Assembly (NCBI RefSeq): GCF_002934325.1
Contig: NZ_PTIV01000002.1
Location: forward strand, 124,001-188,000
Length of the DNA stretch: 64,000 nt
Direction: 5' to 3'
Source of the DNA: Marinobacter persicus
GTDB taxonomy: Bacteria > Pseudomonadota > Gammaproteobacteria > Pseudomonadales > Oleiphilaceae
Below, in pieces: positions 7,019-15,073 of this stretch. A model generated the notes under the pieces. It had not been told where the DNA came from, did no database searches, and worked only from the letters and a program-made list of their open reading frames with translations. Every line of letters starts with the position of its first letter. Within the stretch, counting starts at the first letter, position 1. Both the position numbers and the translations under genes were made by a program.

Positions 7019-9196
7019 TTACGCGCTTGGGGGTTGGTATCGATCTGTCCCCCGACGCCAGTTGTGGAACTTTTCAAGTATTCTCAAAGCCGCGCCCGGC
7101 GCGTGGGCTTTTTTCCACTCACCGGCGGCAAATTTGGCCGATTCATTCCAGGTCGGGTAGGGGTGGATGGTGCCCAGAATTTTATTCAGACCCAGACCGT
7201 GTTTCATGGCCAGCGTGAATTCCGCCAGAATTTCTCCGGCGTGGGCACCCACCACCACGGCACCCAGTATCCTGTCCTTGCCGGGTGGGGTCAGAACTTT
7301 GATGAATCCCGTTTCCTCGCTTTCAGCAATGGCACGGTCCAGGTCGTCCAGACCGTAACGGGTAACTTCGTAAGCGATGCCTTTTTCTTTCGCCTCGGCT
7401 TCACTAAGGCCCACTCGGGCCACTTCCGGCGAGGTGAAGGTAACCCAGGGCATTACCCGGTAATCCACCCGGAAGCGCTTGAACTGGCCGAACAAGCCGT
7501 TAACCGCCGCGTACCAAGCCTGGTGCGCGGCCGCGTGGGTGAACTGGTAGGGGCCAGCCACATCGCCGCAGGCAAACACGTTCGGATAACGCAGGCTCAT
7601 GTCTTCTTCCACCGGCACAGTGCCGTTGGGCAGGGCTTCCAGACCGATCCGGTCCAACCCCAGATTGTCGGTGTTGGCCGCACGGCCCACGGCCACCAGG
7701 ACTTCGTCGAAAGGGATACGTACCTGCTTGCCGTTATGATCACAGTAAGCCACCTTCTCTCCCTCTTCGACACAGAACCCCGTTGCCGCGTGATTCAGCC
7801 GGACATCGATACCATCGGTCTCAAACTGCTTGAGGATCAGTGCCGACACATCGGTATCTTCTTTTGCCAATAAGCGGTCTCCCCGCTCCACCTGAATCAC
7901 CTGGCTATCCAGGCGGGCAAACGCATGGGCCAGCTCGGAGCCAATCGGACCACCACCCAACACCAGCAGACGCTTAGGCTGTTGTTCCAACTGCCACAGA
8001 TTGTCGGAGGTGAGCGGCTGCATGTCTTCCAGCCCCGGAATCGGCGGCAACGCCGGTTTGCCGCCGGTGGCCACGACAATACTGCGAGCAGTCAGGTGCC
8101 TGGTTCCGCCGTCGTTCAGACGCACCTGCACTTCCCAGGGGGAGACAAAGCTCGCTTCACCACCGATACACTCCACGCCCAGTTGTTCATAGCGTTCCGG
8201 CGAATCGTGCGGTTCCACTTTTTTGATCACGCTCTGCACCCGCTCCATGACGGCTTTGAACGACCCTTTCACCGGCACCGACTCCAGGCCATAGCGGTTG
8301 GCGTGGCGCAGGGTGTCGGCGGCCTTGGCGCTTCGAATCAGGGCCTTGGAGGGAATACAGCCGGTATTCAGGCAATCACCGCCCATTTTGTCTTTTTCGA
8401 TCAGCGCCACTTTCGCCTTCACCGCTGCGGCAATGTAGGCCGACACCAGCCCGGCAGAACCGCCACCAATCACCAGCAGGTTGTAGTCAAAGTGCTCCGG
8501 CTTCTGCCAGCCGGCATACACCTTGCGCCGGCGCAGGAAACCCACCACGAACTTGGCAATCAGTGGAAATAGCCCCAGCAGGGCGAACGACAGCAACAGA
8601 TCCGCCGAGACAATGTCCGAAGTGGACTGGATCTGCCCCAGCTGGGTGCCGGCGTTCACATACACCAAGGTGCCCGGCAGCATGGCCGCCCAGCTGACCC
8701 AGGCATAGGTACGCAGCTTCATGCCGGTCAGGCCCATGGCCAGGTTGATCAGGAAGAAGGGGAACACCGGCACCAGGCGCAGGGTGGCCAGGTAAAAGGC
8801 GCCGTCTTTCTCGATACCCCGGTCTATTTTGGCGATAGTCTCCCGGTACTTGGCCCGAAGGGTGTCGCGCAAGAGGAAGCGGGCCACCAGGAACGCCAGC
8901 GAGGCGCCGATGGTCGAGGCAACCGAGACCGCCAGCAAGCCATACAAGTTGCCAAAAAAAGCACCGCCGGCCAGCGTCATGATGGTGGCACCGGGTAACG
9001 ACAGCGCGGTGACCAACACATACAAAACGCCATAACCGGCCACTGCGAGTATCAGGTTCTGCTCAATCCACTGGGCCACCGACGCCTGATGTGCTTGCAG
9101 ATTATCCAGGGTAAGCAGATTGTGGCCGCCCAACCCCAGGAAAAGTGCCACGATGACGGCAATCGCTCCCAGAAGTATCAACTTGTTTCGATTCAT
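7019..9196 (-). CDS. TVP38/TMEM64 membrane domain fused to mercuric-reductase-like flavoprotein
   Basis: Residues 1-225 form a VTT/TVP38 (DedA-like) domain with several membrane helices. Residues from about 235 to 725 form a pyridine nucleotide-disulfide oxidoreductase: FAD motif VIGGGSAGLVSAY, redox disulfide CLNTGC, NAD(P) motif VLGGGPIGSELAH, and a C-terminal dimer domain with HPYPTWNE. The C-terminal Cys-Cys and N-terminal HMA domain of true MerA are absent, so mercury reduction is unlikely. The ATG at 9196, preceded by AGAAGG at 7 nt, was chosen over an upstream frame extension to 9250. The fusion suggests a membrane-tethered thiol or quinone redox enzyme. Confidence 0.9.
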   Translation of the reverse strand: MNRNKLILLGAIAVIVALFLGLGGHNLLTLDNLQAHQASVAQWIEQNLILAVAGYGVLYVLVTALSLPGATIMTLAGGAFFGNLYGLLAVSVASTIGASLAFLVARFLLRDTLRAKYRETIAKIDRGIEKDGAFYLATLRLVPVFPFFLINLAMGLTGMKLRTYAWVSWAAMLPGTLVYVNAGTQLGQIQSTSDIVSADLLLSFALLGLFPLIAKFVVGFLRRRKVYAGWQKPEHFDYNLLVIGGGSAGLVSAYIAAAVKAKVALIEKDKMGGDCLNTGCIPSKALIRSAKAADTLRHANRYGLESVPVKGSFKAVMERVQSVIKKVEPHDSPERYEQLGVECIGGEASFVSPWEVQVRLNDGGTRHLTARSIVVATGGKPALPPIPGLEDMQPLTSDNLWQLEQQPKRLLVLGGGPIGSELAHAFARLDSQVIQVERGDRLLAKEDTDVSALILKQFETDGIDVRLNHAATGFCVEEGEKVAYCDHNGKQVRIPFDEVLVAVGRAANTDNLGLDRIGLEALPNGTVPVEEDMSLRYPNVFACGDVAGPYQFTHAAAHQAWYAAVNGLFGQFKRFRVDYRVMPWVTFTSPEVARVGLSEAEAKEKGIAYEVTRYGLDDLDRAIAESEETGFIKVLTPPGKDRILGAVVVGAHAGEILAEFTLAMKHGLGLNKILGTIHPYPTWNESAKFAAGEWKKAHAPGAALRILEKFHNWRRGTDRYQPPSA

Positions 9197-9363
9197 GTTT
9201 CTGCCTTCTAATAAAGGGGTGCGTCGTATCCTGGTATCACAGACACTCATAACCGGTGGATGTTACACAAGCCGCAACAATCCGGTCCGGGTATAACGAG
9301 CCACTGTCTCAAGGCTTTACGGTCTGTGATACTCATATAGCTCAACATCAACAGAGGATTGGC

Positions 9364-10116
9364 ATGCTCCTGAACTGGCTCTCCCGTCACCTGGCCGCCT
9401 ACCTTTCCAAACAGGTCACCCAGCGATCGATTCGCACGTCCACCTGGGAAGCCCTGCAAAACTCTCTCAAACCCGGTGACGTATTGCTGGTCGAGGGCAA
9501 CACGCGCATCAGCACCGCCATCAAATACCTGACTCAGTCTACCTGGTCTCACGCGGCACTGTACCTTGGCCCGGACGCCGGTCTGGGAATAAGCTCCACC
9601 GGCGAGCCTCATGTTTTGATTGAGGCGGACCTGGAAGAAGGCATACGGTCCCTGCCGCTGTCGTTCTACCGGCACACCCATACCCGTATCTGCCGTCCGG
9701 TGGGGCTCAGCGACAGTGACATCGAGAAAATCACCGCCTATTCCATCAGCCGCCTGGGCCATCAATACGACCTGAAGAACGTGTGGGACCTGGCCCGTTA
9801 CCTCTGGCCCACGCCACCCGTGCCGTCCCGCTACCGGCGCTCCCTGCTGGAAATGGGCAGTGGCGACCCCACCAGGGCCATCTGCTCCACCTTCATTGCC
9901 GAAGCCTTCCAGCTGCTGCGTTATCCTATCCTGCCGATCATGGTCGACGGCCCGGAATACGACCCGGACAGCGACTGGCGCCGACAGGAAGCTTTCCGCT
10001 CCCGCCACCACTCGCTGTTCGCACCTCGGGATTTCGATGCATCGCCCTATTTTGACGTAATCAAACCCACACTGGAGCAGGGATTTGATTACCGTCAATT
10101 TCAGTGGATTGATTAG
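9364..10116 (+). CDS. YiiX/YebB-like permuted NlpC/P60 cysteine hydrolase
   Basis: This 250-residue protein belongs to the permuted papain-like amidases. The catalytic His appears first in STWSHAALYLG, then the acidic region HVLIEADLEEG, and the nucleophile Cys near the C-terminus in AICSTFIAEAF. LKPGDVLLVEGNTRIS is the typical entry strand. Family members hydrolyse amide or lipid-linked bonds; no substrate can be named. No clear signal peptide is seen. The ATG at 9364 with AGAGG 6 nt upstream was chosen over an upstream extension to 9256. It is divergent from the TVP38-reductase gene and followed by an ECF sigma factor. Confidence 0.75.
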   Translation: MLLNWLSRHLAAYLSKQVTQRSIRTSTWEALQNSLKPGDVLLVEGNTRISTAIKYLTQSTWSHAALYLGPDAGLGISSTGEPHVLIEADLEEGIRSLPLSFYRHTHTRICRPVGLSDSDIEKITAYSISRLGHQYDLKNVWDLARYLWPTPPVPSRYRRSLLEMGSGDPTRAICSTFIAEAFQLLRYPILPIMVDGPEYDPDSDWRRQEAFRSRHHSLFAPRDFDASPYFDVIKPTLEQGFDYRQFQWID

Positions 10117-10141
10117 CTTAACCCCCTCAATGCTCTGGATG

Positions 10142-10179
10142 TTGCTCACCCGATCAACTAGAATTTTTGAGCAATCGCT
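10142..10179 (+). promoter_or_regulatory. Inverted repeat upstream of ECF sigma gene
   Basis: TTGCTCA (10142-10148) and TGAGCAA (10168-10174) form an inverted repeat with a 19-nt spacer directly before the sigma gene. The right arm is part of a 16-mer, TTTTTGAGCAATCGCT (10164-10179), that recurs exactly at 18317-18332 upstream of the HAD gene. It is a candidate operator or shared promoter element; nothing shows which protein binds. Confidence 0.4.
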
Positions 10180-10200
10180 AAAGTATATAAGGGCCAGACC

Positions 10201-10821
10201 ATGGATACATCCCAGGCAACCGGTTCGGAAGAGGAACTGATCGAAAAGCTCAAGGAGCAGGACCCGGCAAGCTATCACCTCGCCGTCAGAACCTACTCCC
10301 CGGGCATGCTGGCGGTGGCCCGCTTTTACCTTGACCCTTCCACGGCCGAGGAGGTGGTCCAGGACTGCTGGGTCACCGTGATTGATGCCATTAACAAATT
10401 CGAGGGTCGTTCTGGCCTGAAAACCTGGCTGCACCGCATTGTCTCCAATCGCTGCAAGAACAAACTGCGTTCCGCCAAACGGGAGGTCTCCACTGACTTT
10501 CAGGAACAACTGGACCCGGATCTGGCCGACCGTTTCAATGCCTCTGGTCGGTGGCAAACGCCGCCAAAGCTGCGCTTTGAAGAAACCGCAGAGTCACTTT
10601 TGGAGAACGGTGCGCTCAGCGACTGCCTGGACAAACACCTGAGCAAGCTTCCCGAAACCCAGCGCAGCGCCCTGATGCTTTACGAAGCGCACCAACATAA
10701 ATCCGAAGATGTCTGTAACATTCTGGATGTGAAACCATCTAACCTGCGTGTACTCTTGCACCGTGCAAGGCAAAAAATCTTCCTGATGGTCGAACACTTC
10801 CAGGAGACCGGCGAATGCTGA
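10201..10821 (+). CDS. ECF-family RNA polymerase sigma factor
   Basis: The 206-residue protein has the two-domain ECF layout. Region 2 spans about residues 25-90 (FYLDPSTAEEVVQDCWVTVI, GRSGLKTWLHRIVSNRC). Region 4 spans about 140-195 (KLPETQRSALMLYEAHQHKS, LRVLLHRARQKI, a helix-turn-helix). It directs RNA polymerase to a stress regulon, probably under control of the overlapping zinc-finger anti-sigma gene, whose ATG lies inside its last codons. The inverted repeat upstream could allow autoregulation. Confidence 0.93.
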   Translation: MDTSQATGSEEELIEKLKEQDPASYHLAVRTYSPGMLAVARFYLDPSTAEEVVQDCWVTVIDAINKFEGRSGLKTWLHRIVSNRCKNKLRSAKREVSTDFQEQLDPDLADRFNASGRWQTPPKLRFEETAESLLENGALSDCLDKHLSKLPETQRSALMLYEAHQHKSEDVCNILDVKPSNLRVLLHRARQKIFLMVEHFQETGEC

Positions 10822-11075
10822 TGTGTAAGGATCTGGCGGGCATCGCCAGTGATTATATCGACGGGGAACTGAGCACCGGGCAGAACCTGTCGGTGAAGTT
10901 CCACCTGATGATGTGTGGCGATTGCCGCACGTTTATCGGCAACCTGCGCATGAGCACCAAACTCATGCAGGCCCACAGTGGCAGTGTGCCGAATGAAGAG
11001 TTTATCCGTGAAATCGACCGGCGGGTTCACGAGGCGCTGGAACAGAAAAAAAGCCGCACAACCGATTCCGATTGA
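10815..11075 (+). CDS. Zinc-finger (zf-HC2) anti-sigma factor
   Basis: This 86-residue soluble protein carries the ZAS signature: an early Cys in MCKDLAGIASDYIDGEL and then HLMMCGDC (HxxxCxxC). These residues bind zinc and let the domain cage an ECF sigma factor, as in ChrR/RsrA-type partners. The start overlaps the sigma gene by 7 bp, so the two are translationally coupled. There is no membrane segment, so sensing is likely cytoplasmic (redox or metal), which is an inference. Confidence 0.88.
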   Translation: MLMCKDLAGIASDYIDGELSTGQNLSVKFHLMMCGDCRTFIGNLRMSTKLMQAHSGSVPNEEFIREIDRRVHEALEQKKSRTTDSD

Positions 11076-11122
11076 ACGACTCAGACGCAATGGCCGTGGC
11101 CGTTACTCTCAGTTACTCCTGA

Positions 11123-11401
11123 CTATTCCTGCAGGGCCCACGCCTGCTTGCGATGGTGCAGATCCTTGCTGACGCTGGTGTAGGTAGACACCAGGTAAGG
11201 CACGCAGTAGGTCAGCACGACTTTGACCCAATCAAACTTCGCCGCCCCATTGAAAGCCTCCCACTGATTGATCACCACCAGAAGACTTCCCACCACCAAG
11301 GCCAGTTTGGCAGCCCGCCTGGGCGTACCATGACTCACGGCCAGTTCACAGGCATCCGCACAGGTGCGAACGGGCGTTTTCAACAGGGCGGGCAAAACCA
11401 T
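11123..11401 (-). CDS. NrtS-like nitrate/nitrite transporter small membrane protein
   Basis: The 92-residue protein has two predicted membrane helices and the motif pattern RRAAKLALVVGSLLVVINQW then LTYCVPYLVSTYTSV, which I associate with the NrtS family linked to nitrate assimilation in marine bacteria. The ATG at 11401, with GGAGG 8 nt upstream, was chosen over a frame extension to 11518 that overlaps the next gene. It converges on the anti-sigma gene. No other nitrate genes lie nearby, so the role is tentative. Confidence 0.6.
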   Translation of the reverse strand: MVLPALLKTPVRTCADACELAVSHGTPRRAAKLALVVGSLLVVINQWEAFNGAAKFDWVKVVLTYCVPYLVSTYTSVSKDLHHRKQAWALQE

Positions 11402-11441
11402 TGCGATTCCTCCGTGGGTTATTTCAGCATTTGACGGGTGA

Positions 11442-13583
11442 TTAAAATTTCCGGGCCAGGGCCGCATGGTCCCGTGCCGGAGCGGGCTTACCAAACAGAA
11501 ACCCCTGCAGTTCGTCACAGTCCGCCCCTGTCAGCCAGGTGGCCTGGGCCTCGGTTTCCACCCCTTCGGCAATCACCTCGCATTCCATGTTGTGGGCCAT
11601 GCTGATGATGCTGCGGCACAGGGCCGCATCCTGGTGATTGCCCGGCAGACCGGTCACAAAGGCCCGGTCAATCTTGATGCGCGAGACCGGCAGCATTTTC
11701 AGATACGCCAGGGAAGAATAGCCGGTGCCAAAGTCGTCCACGGCCACGAGCAACCCCTGCGCCCGGAACTGCCTCAGGGTGGAGAGCGCACAATCAATGT
11801 TTTCCATCAACGCGGTCTCGGTGATTTCCAGTTCCAACTGCCCGGCCTCCACTCGATAGCGCTGCAGCAGCTCGGCAATCCGCTGGCTCAGGGTCGGGTC
11901 ATTAAGTTGCACGGCCGAAACATTGACCGCCACACGGCCCTTAAAGCCTTCGGCGACCCAACCCGACAATTGCGCCACGGCCTGCTCCAGGACCCAGTCA
12001 CCCAATTGCCGTATCAGCCCGGTTTCCTCCGCCAGGGGGATGAATTCTCCAGGGGAGACAAAACCCTGGGCCGGGCGTTGCCAGCGAAGTAACGCTTCAT
12101 AGCCGACAATTCGTCGGGCCTCATCCAGTTGGGGCTGGTAATGAAGCTGAAGCTGCTCGCGCTCCACGGCCACTTTCAGATCCCGCACCAGAGCCTTGCG
12201 GCGCTGTACCTGTTCCCCCAGTTCCGAGGCAAAGAACTGCACCTGTGTGCCGGAGGATTTCTTCGCCCGGTGCATGGCGATTTCCGCATGACTGAGCAGT
12301 GTTCTGGCATCCTGCCCGTCCAGGGGCGCCACCGCCACGCCGGCGCTGAATTCACACTCGTGGGTGTGCCCGTTAATGACAACGGGTGCCTCGCAGGCTT
12401 CGATGATTTTCGAGATTCGGGTTTCGACGGGCTCGTGGTCCGTACCCTGCACCAGCAACCCGAACACATCGCCGCCCAACCGGGCCACATGGCCATGATC
12501 CGAGCTGAAACCCGCCAGCCGCCGGGCGACTTCCTGCAATACCCGGTCACCGATGTCGTGGCCCGCCAGACCGTTTAGGGTCTGAAAATCGTTCAGCCCG
12601 ACCACCATGAGCGCCTCCGTTGCCGGATGCTGGGCCGCCGGCAACCGGAAGAACCGCTCCAGTTGTTCCTCGAACAGATTTCGATTGGCCAGTCCCGTCA
12701 GTTGATCGTACAGGGTGCGGATTTCCAGCTCCTGCTCGGTCCGGCGCAGGGACCGGGTGCGCTCATCCAGCAACTGATCCAGCTCACTATTCAGTTCGTG
12801 CAAACGAGAGAGATAGGAAGCGTTACGGCGAAGCAGGTCGTTGAAGGCCGATTCCACCTCACCGAACTCGTCACACCGTTCCGGGGCTCGGACATATTCA
12901 AGCGGGTGTTCGGCATCGTCGCCGGCCAGACTGATCCTGCCGCGCAATCGCAACAGTGGCGACAGCATCATCCGGTCCACCACTGCCATGGCCACCAGGG
13001 TGACGAAGACGGCAATGAGCAAAGAGAGCCCCAGGATCCGGAACACAAAAGCCACCAGTTCGCCGGGGATCTGGTTCATATTGACAAGCCCCTGAACCCG
13101 ATAGCCGGGTGCCAGTACACCCGAGGGCCAGTTCACGGCCAAATTGCCCGACGCCGTGCGGGCCTGATCTCTAAGCTCACCGCTGGCAGGGCCCGGGTTA
13201 TCAACCGCAGCCCCGGTGGCCAGGTCCTGGGTTTCACCCTTGATAACAATGCCTTCCAGAGGGCTTTGCGCCATCAGACGTTGCAGAGCGTTTTCGGACA
13301 GCCCGCCCGGTTCCGTCTGGGTCAGCAGAGTGGTTAATGCCTGGGCAGCCACATCCACCCGTTGGCGTAAAAGATCTTGTTCATAATTCCGGTAGGAAGG
13401 AATCAGGATGACCATTTCAATCAGCAGGATGGCAAAGAAGGAAGCGGCGGTCAGGTTGCGACACAGCCGACAGCCGACAAAGCGCTTCCACCATCCGATC
13501 AACCCACGGGCCTTCCCTGTTGCCTGTTGTGACCCCTGGATCTGAGCAGCGGGTGCGTCCTGCGTTTCAACAACCGTTTTCAT
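11442..13583 (-). CDS. Membrane GGDEF/EAL protein, probable c-di-GMP phosphodiesterase
   Basis: The 713-residue protein starts with a helix at about 45-64, a periplasmic sensor region (65-175), a second helix (about 178-203), a HAMP-like linker, a GGDEF domain (about 285-450) and an EAL domain (about 465-713). The diguanylate cyclase signature reads GGDVF (370-374), so cyclase activity is probably lost. The EAL motifs are intact: YEALLRW, EITETALM, DDFGTGYSSLAYL and VIAEGVETEAQ. It should hydrolyse c-di-GMP, with the degenerate GGDEF acting as a regulatory site. A CRLC motif sits just before TM1. Confidence 0.93.
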   Translation of the reverse strand: MKTVVETQDAPAAQIQGSQQATGKARGLIGWWKRFVGCRLCRNLTAASFFAILLIEMVILIPSYRNYEQDLLRQRVDVAAQALTTLLTQTEPGGLSENALQRLMAQSPLEGIVIKGETQDLATGAAVDNPGPASGELRDQARTASGNLAVNWPSGVLAPGYRVQGLVNMNQIPGELVAFVFRILGLSLLIAVFVTLVAMAVVDRMMLSPLLRLRGRISLAGDDAEHPLEYVRAPERCDEFGEVESAFNDLLRRNASYLSRLHELNSELDQLLDERTRSLRRTEQELEIRTLYDQLTGLANRNLFEEQLERFFRLPAAQHPATEALMVVGLNDFQTLNGLAGHDIGDRVLQEVARRLAGFSSDHGHVARLGGDVFGLLVQGTDHEPVETRISKIIEACEAPVVINGHTHECEFSAGVAVAPLDGQDARTLLSHAEIAMHRAKKSSGTQVQFFASELGEQVQRRKALVRDLKVAVEREQLQLHYQPQLDEARRIVGYEALLRWQRPAQGFVSPGEFIPLAEETGLIRQLGDWVLEQAVAQLSGWVAEGFKGRVAVNVSAVQLNDPTLSQRIAELLQRYRVEAGQLELEITETALMENIDCALSTLRQFRAQGLLVAVDDFGTGYSSLAYLKMLPVSRIKIDRAFVTGLPGNHQDAALCRSIISMAHNMECEVIAEGVETEAQATWLTGADCDELQGFLFGKPAPARDHAALARKF

Positions 13584-13662
13584 ACCTGAGCCCCATCCTC
13601 CGGGAAGTGATATCCAACAGACACAGGACGTTGCTATTTGTTACAAGGTGGTCACCACACCT

Positions 13663-13695
13663 AAAAAAAGGCCCGCTCGGGGTCAGAAGCGGGCC
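13663..13695 (-). terminator. Intrinsic terminator of the cytochrome/TTL operon
   Basis: GGCCCGCT (13670-13677) pairs with AGCGGGCC (13688-13695). On the minus strand the stem is followed by seven T residues (complement of A at 13663-13669). It lies 30 bp after the cytochrome stop, ending the right-to-left unit. Confidence 0.9.
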
Positions 13696-13724
13696 AAAGA
13701 GCACAACAACGCAACAATACCCCT

Positions 13725-14411
13725 CTATCGGCCTTTGAATGCCTCCTGTTCCTGGCGCATGAACTCGGTCAGCGCCGCCAGTTGCTGACCATCCCAGTCA
13801 AGTGGCTCGGCGGCCATGGGGGCGACCATACAGATCTGCACCATTTCATCGAGGTACACTTCATCCATATCGAAATCCCTCTGGGCCATGGCCACAGGGT
13901 GGGGGTAGTCGTTTTTGAAGGAGGCAGAATAACCGGCCCCGTTCGCATGGCAGGTGGCGCAGGACAACCCGTTCGAGGACAGGGTCTTGTCGTTGAACAG
14001 TTTTTCACCCTGTGCCACAAGCTTGGCCACATTACCCTGATAAGGGGTGTAGCCCTCGGGGCGGCTCACTGCATCTTTCAGGCTGGCGGAGGAGCCTTCG
14101 GCTTCCGCCTCACCTTCGCCCTCGGCGGCGCCTTCTGCCTCTCCTTCTCCTTCACCTTGCCCTTCTGCTTCCCCTTCGGCCTGGCCCTCAGCTTCCGCCT
14201 GACCTGCTTCGGCTTCACCCTGGGCCTCGCCCTCGGCTTCACCGTAGCCTTCAGCCTCTCCCTGGGCCGCCTCGGCGGAAGGAATCAAGCTGAATGAAGA
14301 AGCATTGCTGTCACTGAAACCGGCCACCGCAACCACCGTCATCATGGGCACGGTGACCACCAGATTTCGGGACAGTTTTCGCAATAGGTCCTTTCGTTTG
14401 TCATCGGCCAT
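13725..14411 (-). CDS. Exported mono-heme cytochrome c with long Glu/Gly/Ala/Gln-rich segment
   Basis: This 228-residue protein has three parts. Residues 1-48 look like a signal peptide (basic start, hydrophobic LVVTVPMMTVVAVAG, possible cleavage after SAEA). Residues 50-106 consist almost only of E, G, A and Q. Residues 120-228 form a class I-like cytochrome domain with CATCH at 151-155 and candidate axial Met 195 or 199. It probably carries electrons in the periplasm. GGAGG 6 nt before the ATG supports the start. It is the last gene after the TTL-like ligase and the DinB-fold gene. The acidic segment looks like a tubulin C-terminal tail, the natural substrate type of TTL-family ligases, which makes the neighbourhood striking. 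Confidence 0.85.
   Translation of the reverse strand: MADDKRKDLLRKLSRNLVVTVPMMTVVAVAGFSDSNASSFSLIPSAEAAQGEAEGYGEAEGEAQGEAEAGQAEAEGQAEGEAEGQGEGEGEAEGAAEGEGEAEAEGSSASLKDAVSRPEGYTPYQGNVAKLVAQGEKLFNDKTLSSNGLSCATCHANGAGYSASFKNDYPHPVAMAQRDFDMDEVYLDEMVQICMVAPMAAEPLDWDGQQLAALTEFMRQEQEAFKGR
14094..14264 (-). repeat. Coding low-complexity repeat (GEAEG-type) in cytochrome gene
   Basis: These 171 bases encode 57 residues of degenerate GEAEG/GEGEG/GQAEA units. Codons are mixed GAA/GAG and GCC/GCT/GCG, so it is a protein-level repeat rather than a perfect DNA tandem repeat. It may still vary in length between strains by slippage. Confidence 0.85.
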
Positions 14412-14464
14412 ATCGTCCTCCGATCATCCTGTTGTTGTCGAAACGAGAGCAAAGTTGCCCGCTC

Positions 14465-15073
14465 TCAAGACACCGACACCCCACTACCGGCATTGTTACA
14501 GGCGCTCTTTTTACTCCCACCGTTTTTTTCTTCCTGTTGAGCCCAATACCGCAGGGTTGAAGGGTTAACACCAAAACTCTCATCCACCTGCTGGCCAGCC
14601 TGCTCTGCAAGCAAACCGATGATGGCCATATGGTGCACAGTGTGATTGGCCAGAAAGACCAGTTCCCGTCCGACACTGCTCGAAAATAACTGGTGATGTC
14701 CCTCACTGTTATGATTCAGCACAAACGGCTTCACTGGTTTATCCCGCAGAATTCCTGACAGCTCCCGGGCCAGGCCCACCAGGCAATGGATTGCGGACTC
14801 CCGATCCTCTTCCAGCGCTACATCCCGCTGGCGCTGTTCATAGTCAAGCGCCTCGTCGGCACCTTTGCCCGCCAGTCCCAGAAACGTGAGGTAATGGTCG
14901 ATAACATGCCGAACGTGCTTGCCAATGCTGTGTTGACCGCGATTTCCGGAGACGCCCCGGTACAAAGCATCATCCAGGCTTTCAAGAAAGGCGGTTAGCT
15001 GAGCAAGGGTATGCATGTTTTCATCGATAATGGGGCTGACAAACTCCTCAGCCTTCCAGTCTGGCAAAGTCAT
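14465..15073 (-). CDS. DinB/YfiT-fold putative metal-binding protein
   Basis: This 202-residue protein is a predicted four-helix DinB-like protein. It has a metal triad of histidines: HVRHVIDHY near residue 50 and ELVFLANHTVHHMAII near residue 145. DinB-like proteins include thiol-dependent transferases and many uncharacterised members. The ATG at 15073 has AGGAGG 8 nt upstream and lies inside the end of the TTL gene (26-bp overlap), so the two are translationally coupled. The stop overlaps a small GAGAGC/GCTCTC hairpin (14445-14466). Its role with the ligase is unknown. Confidence 0.75.
   Translation of the reverse strand: MTLPDWKAEEFVSPIIDENMHTLAQLTAFLESLDDALYRGVSGNRGQHSIGKHVRHVIDHYLTFLGLAGKGADEALDYEQRQRDVALEEDRESAIHCLVGLARELSGILRDKPVKPFVLNHNSEGHHQLFSSSVGRELVFLANHTVHHMAIIGLLAEQAGQQVDESFGVNPSTLRYWAQQEEKNGGSKKSACNNAGSGVSVS

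Noticed and set aside
7019..9196. Mercury resistance gene merA
   Set aside because: No HMA domain, no C-terminal Cys-Cys pair and no mer neighbours.
9247..10557. 436-codon open frame on the minus strand
   Set aside because: It covers the YiiX-like and ECF sigma genes in antisense; those genes have clear motifs.
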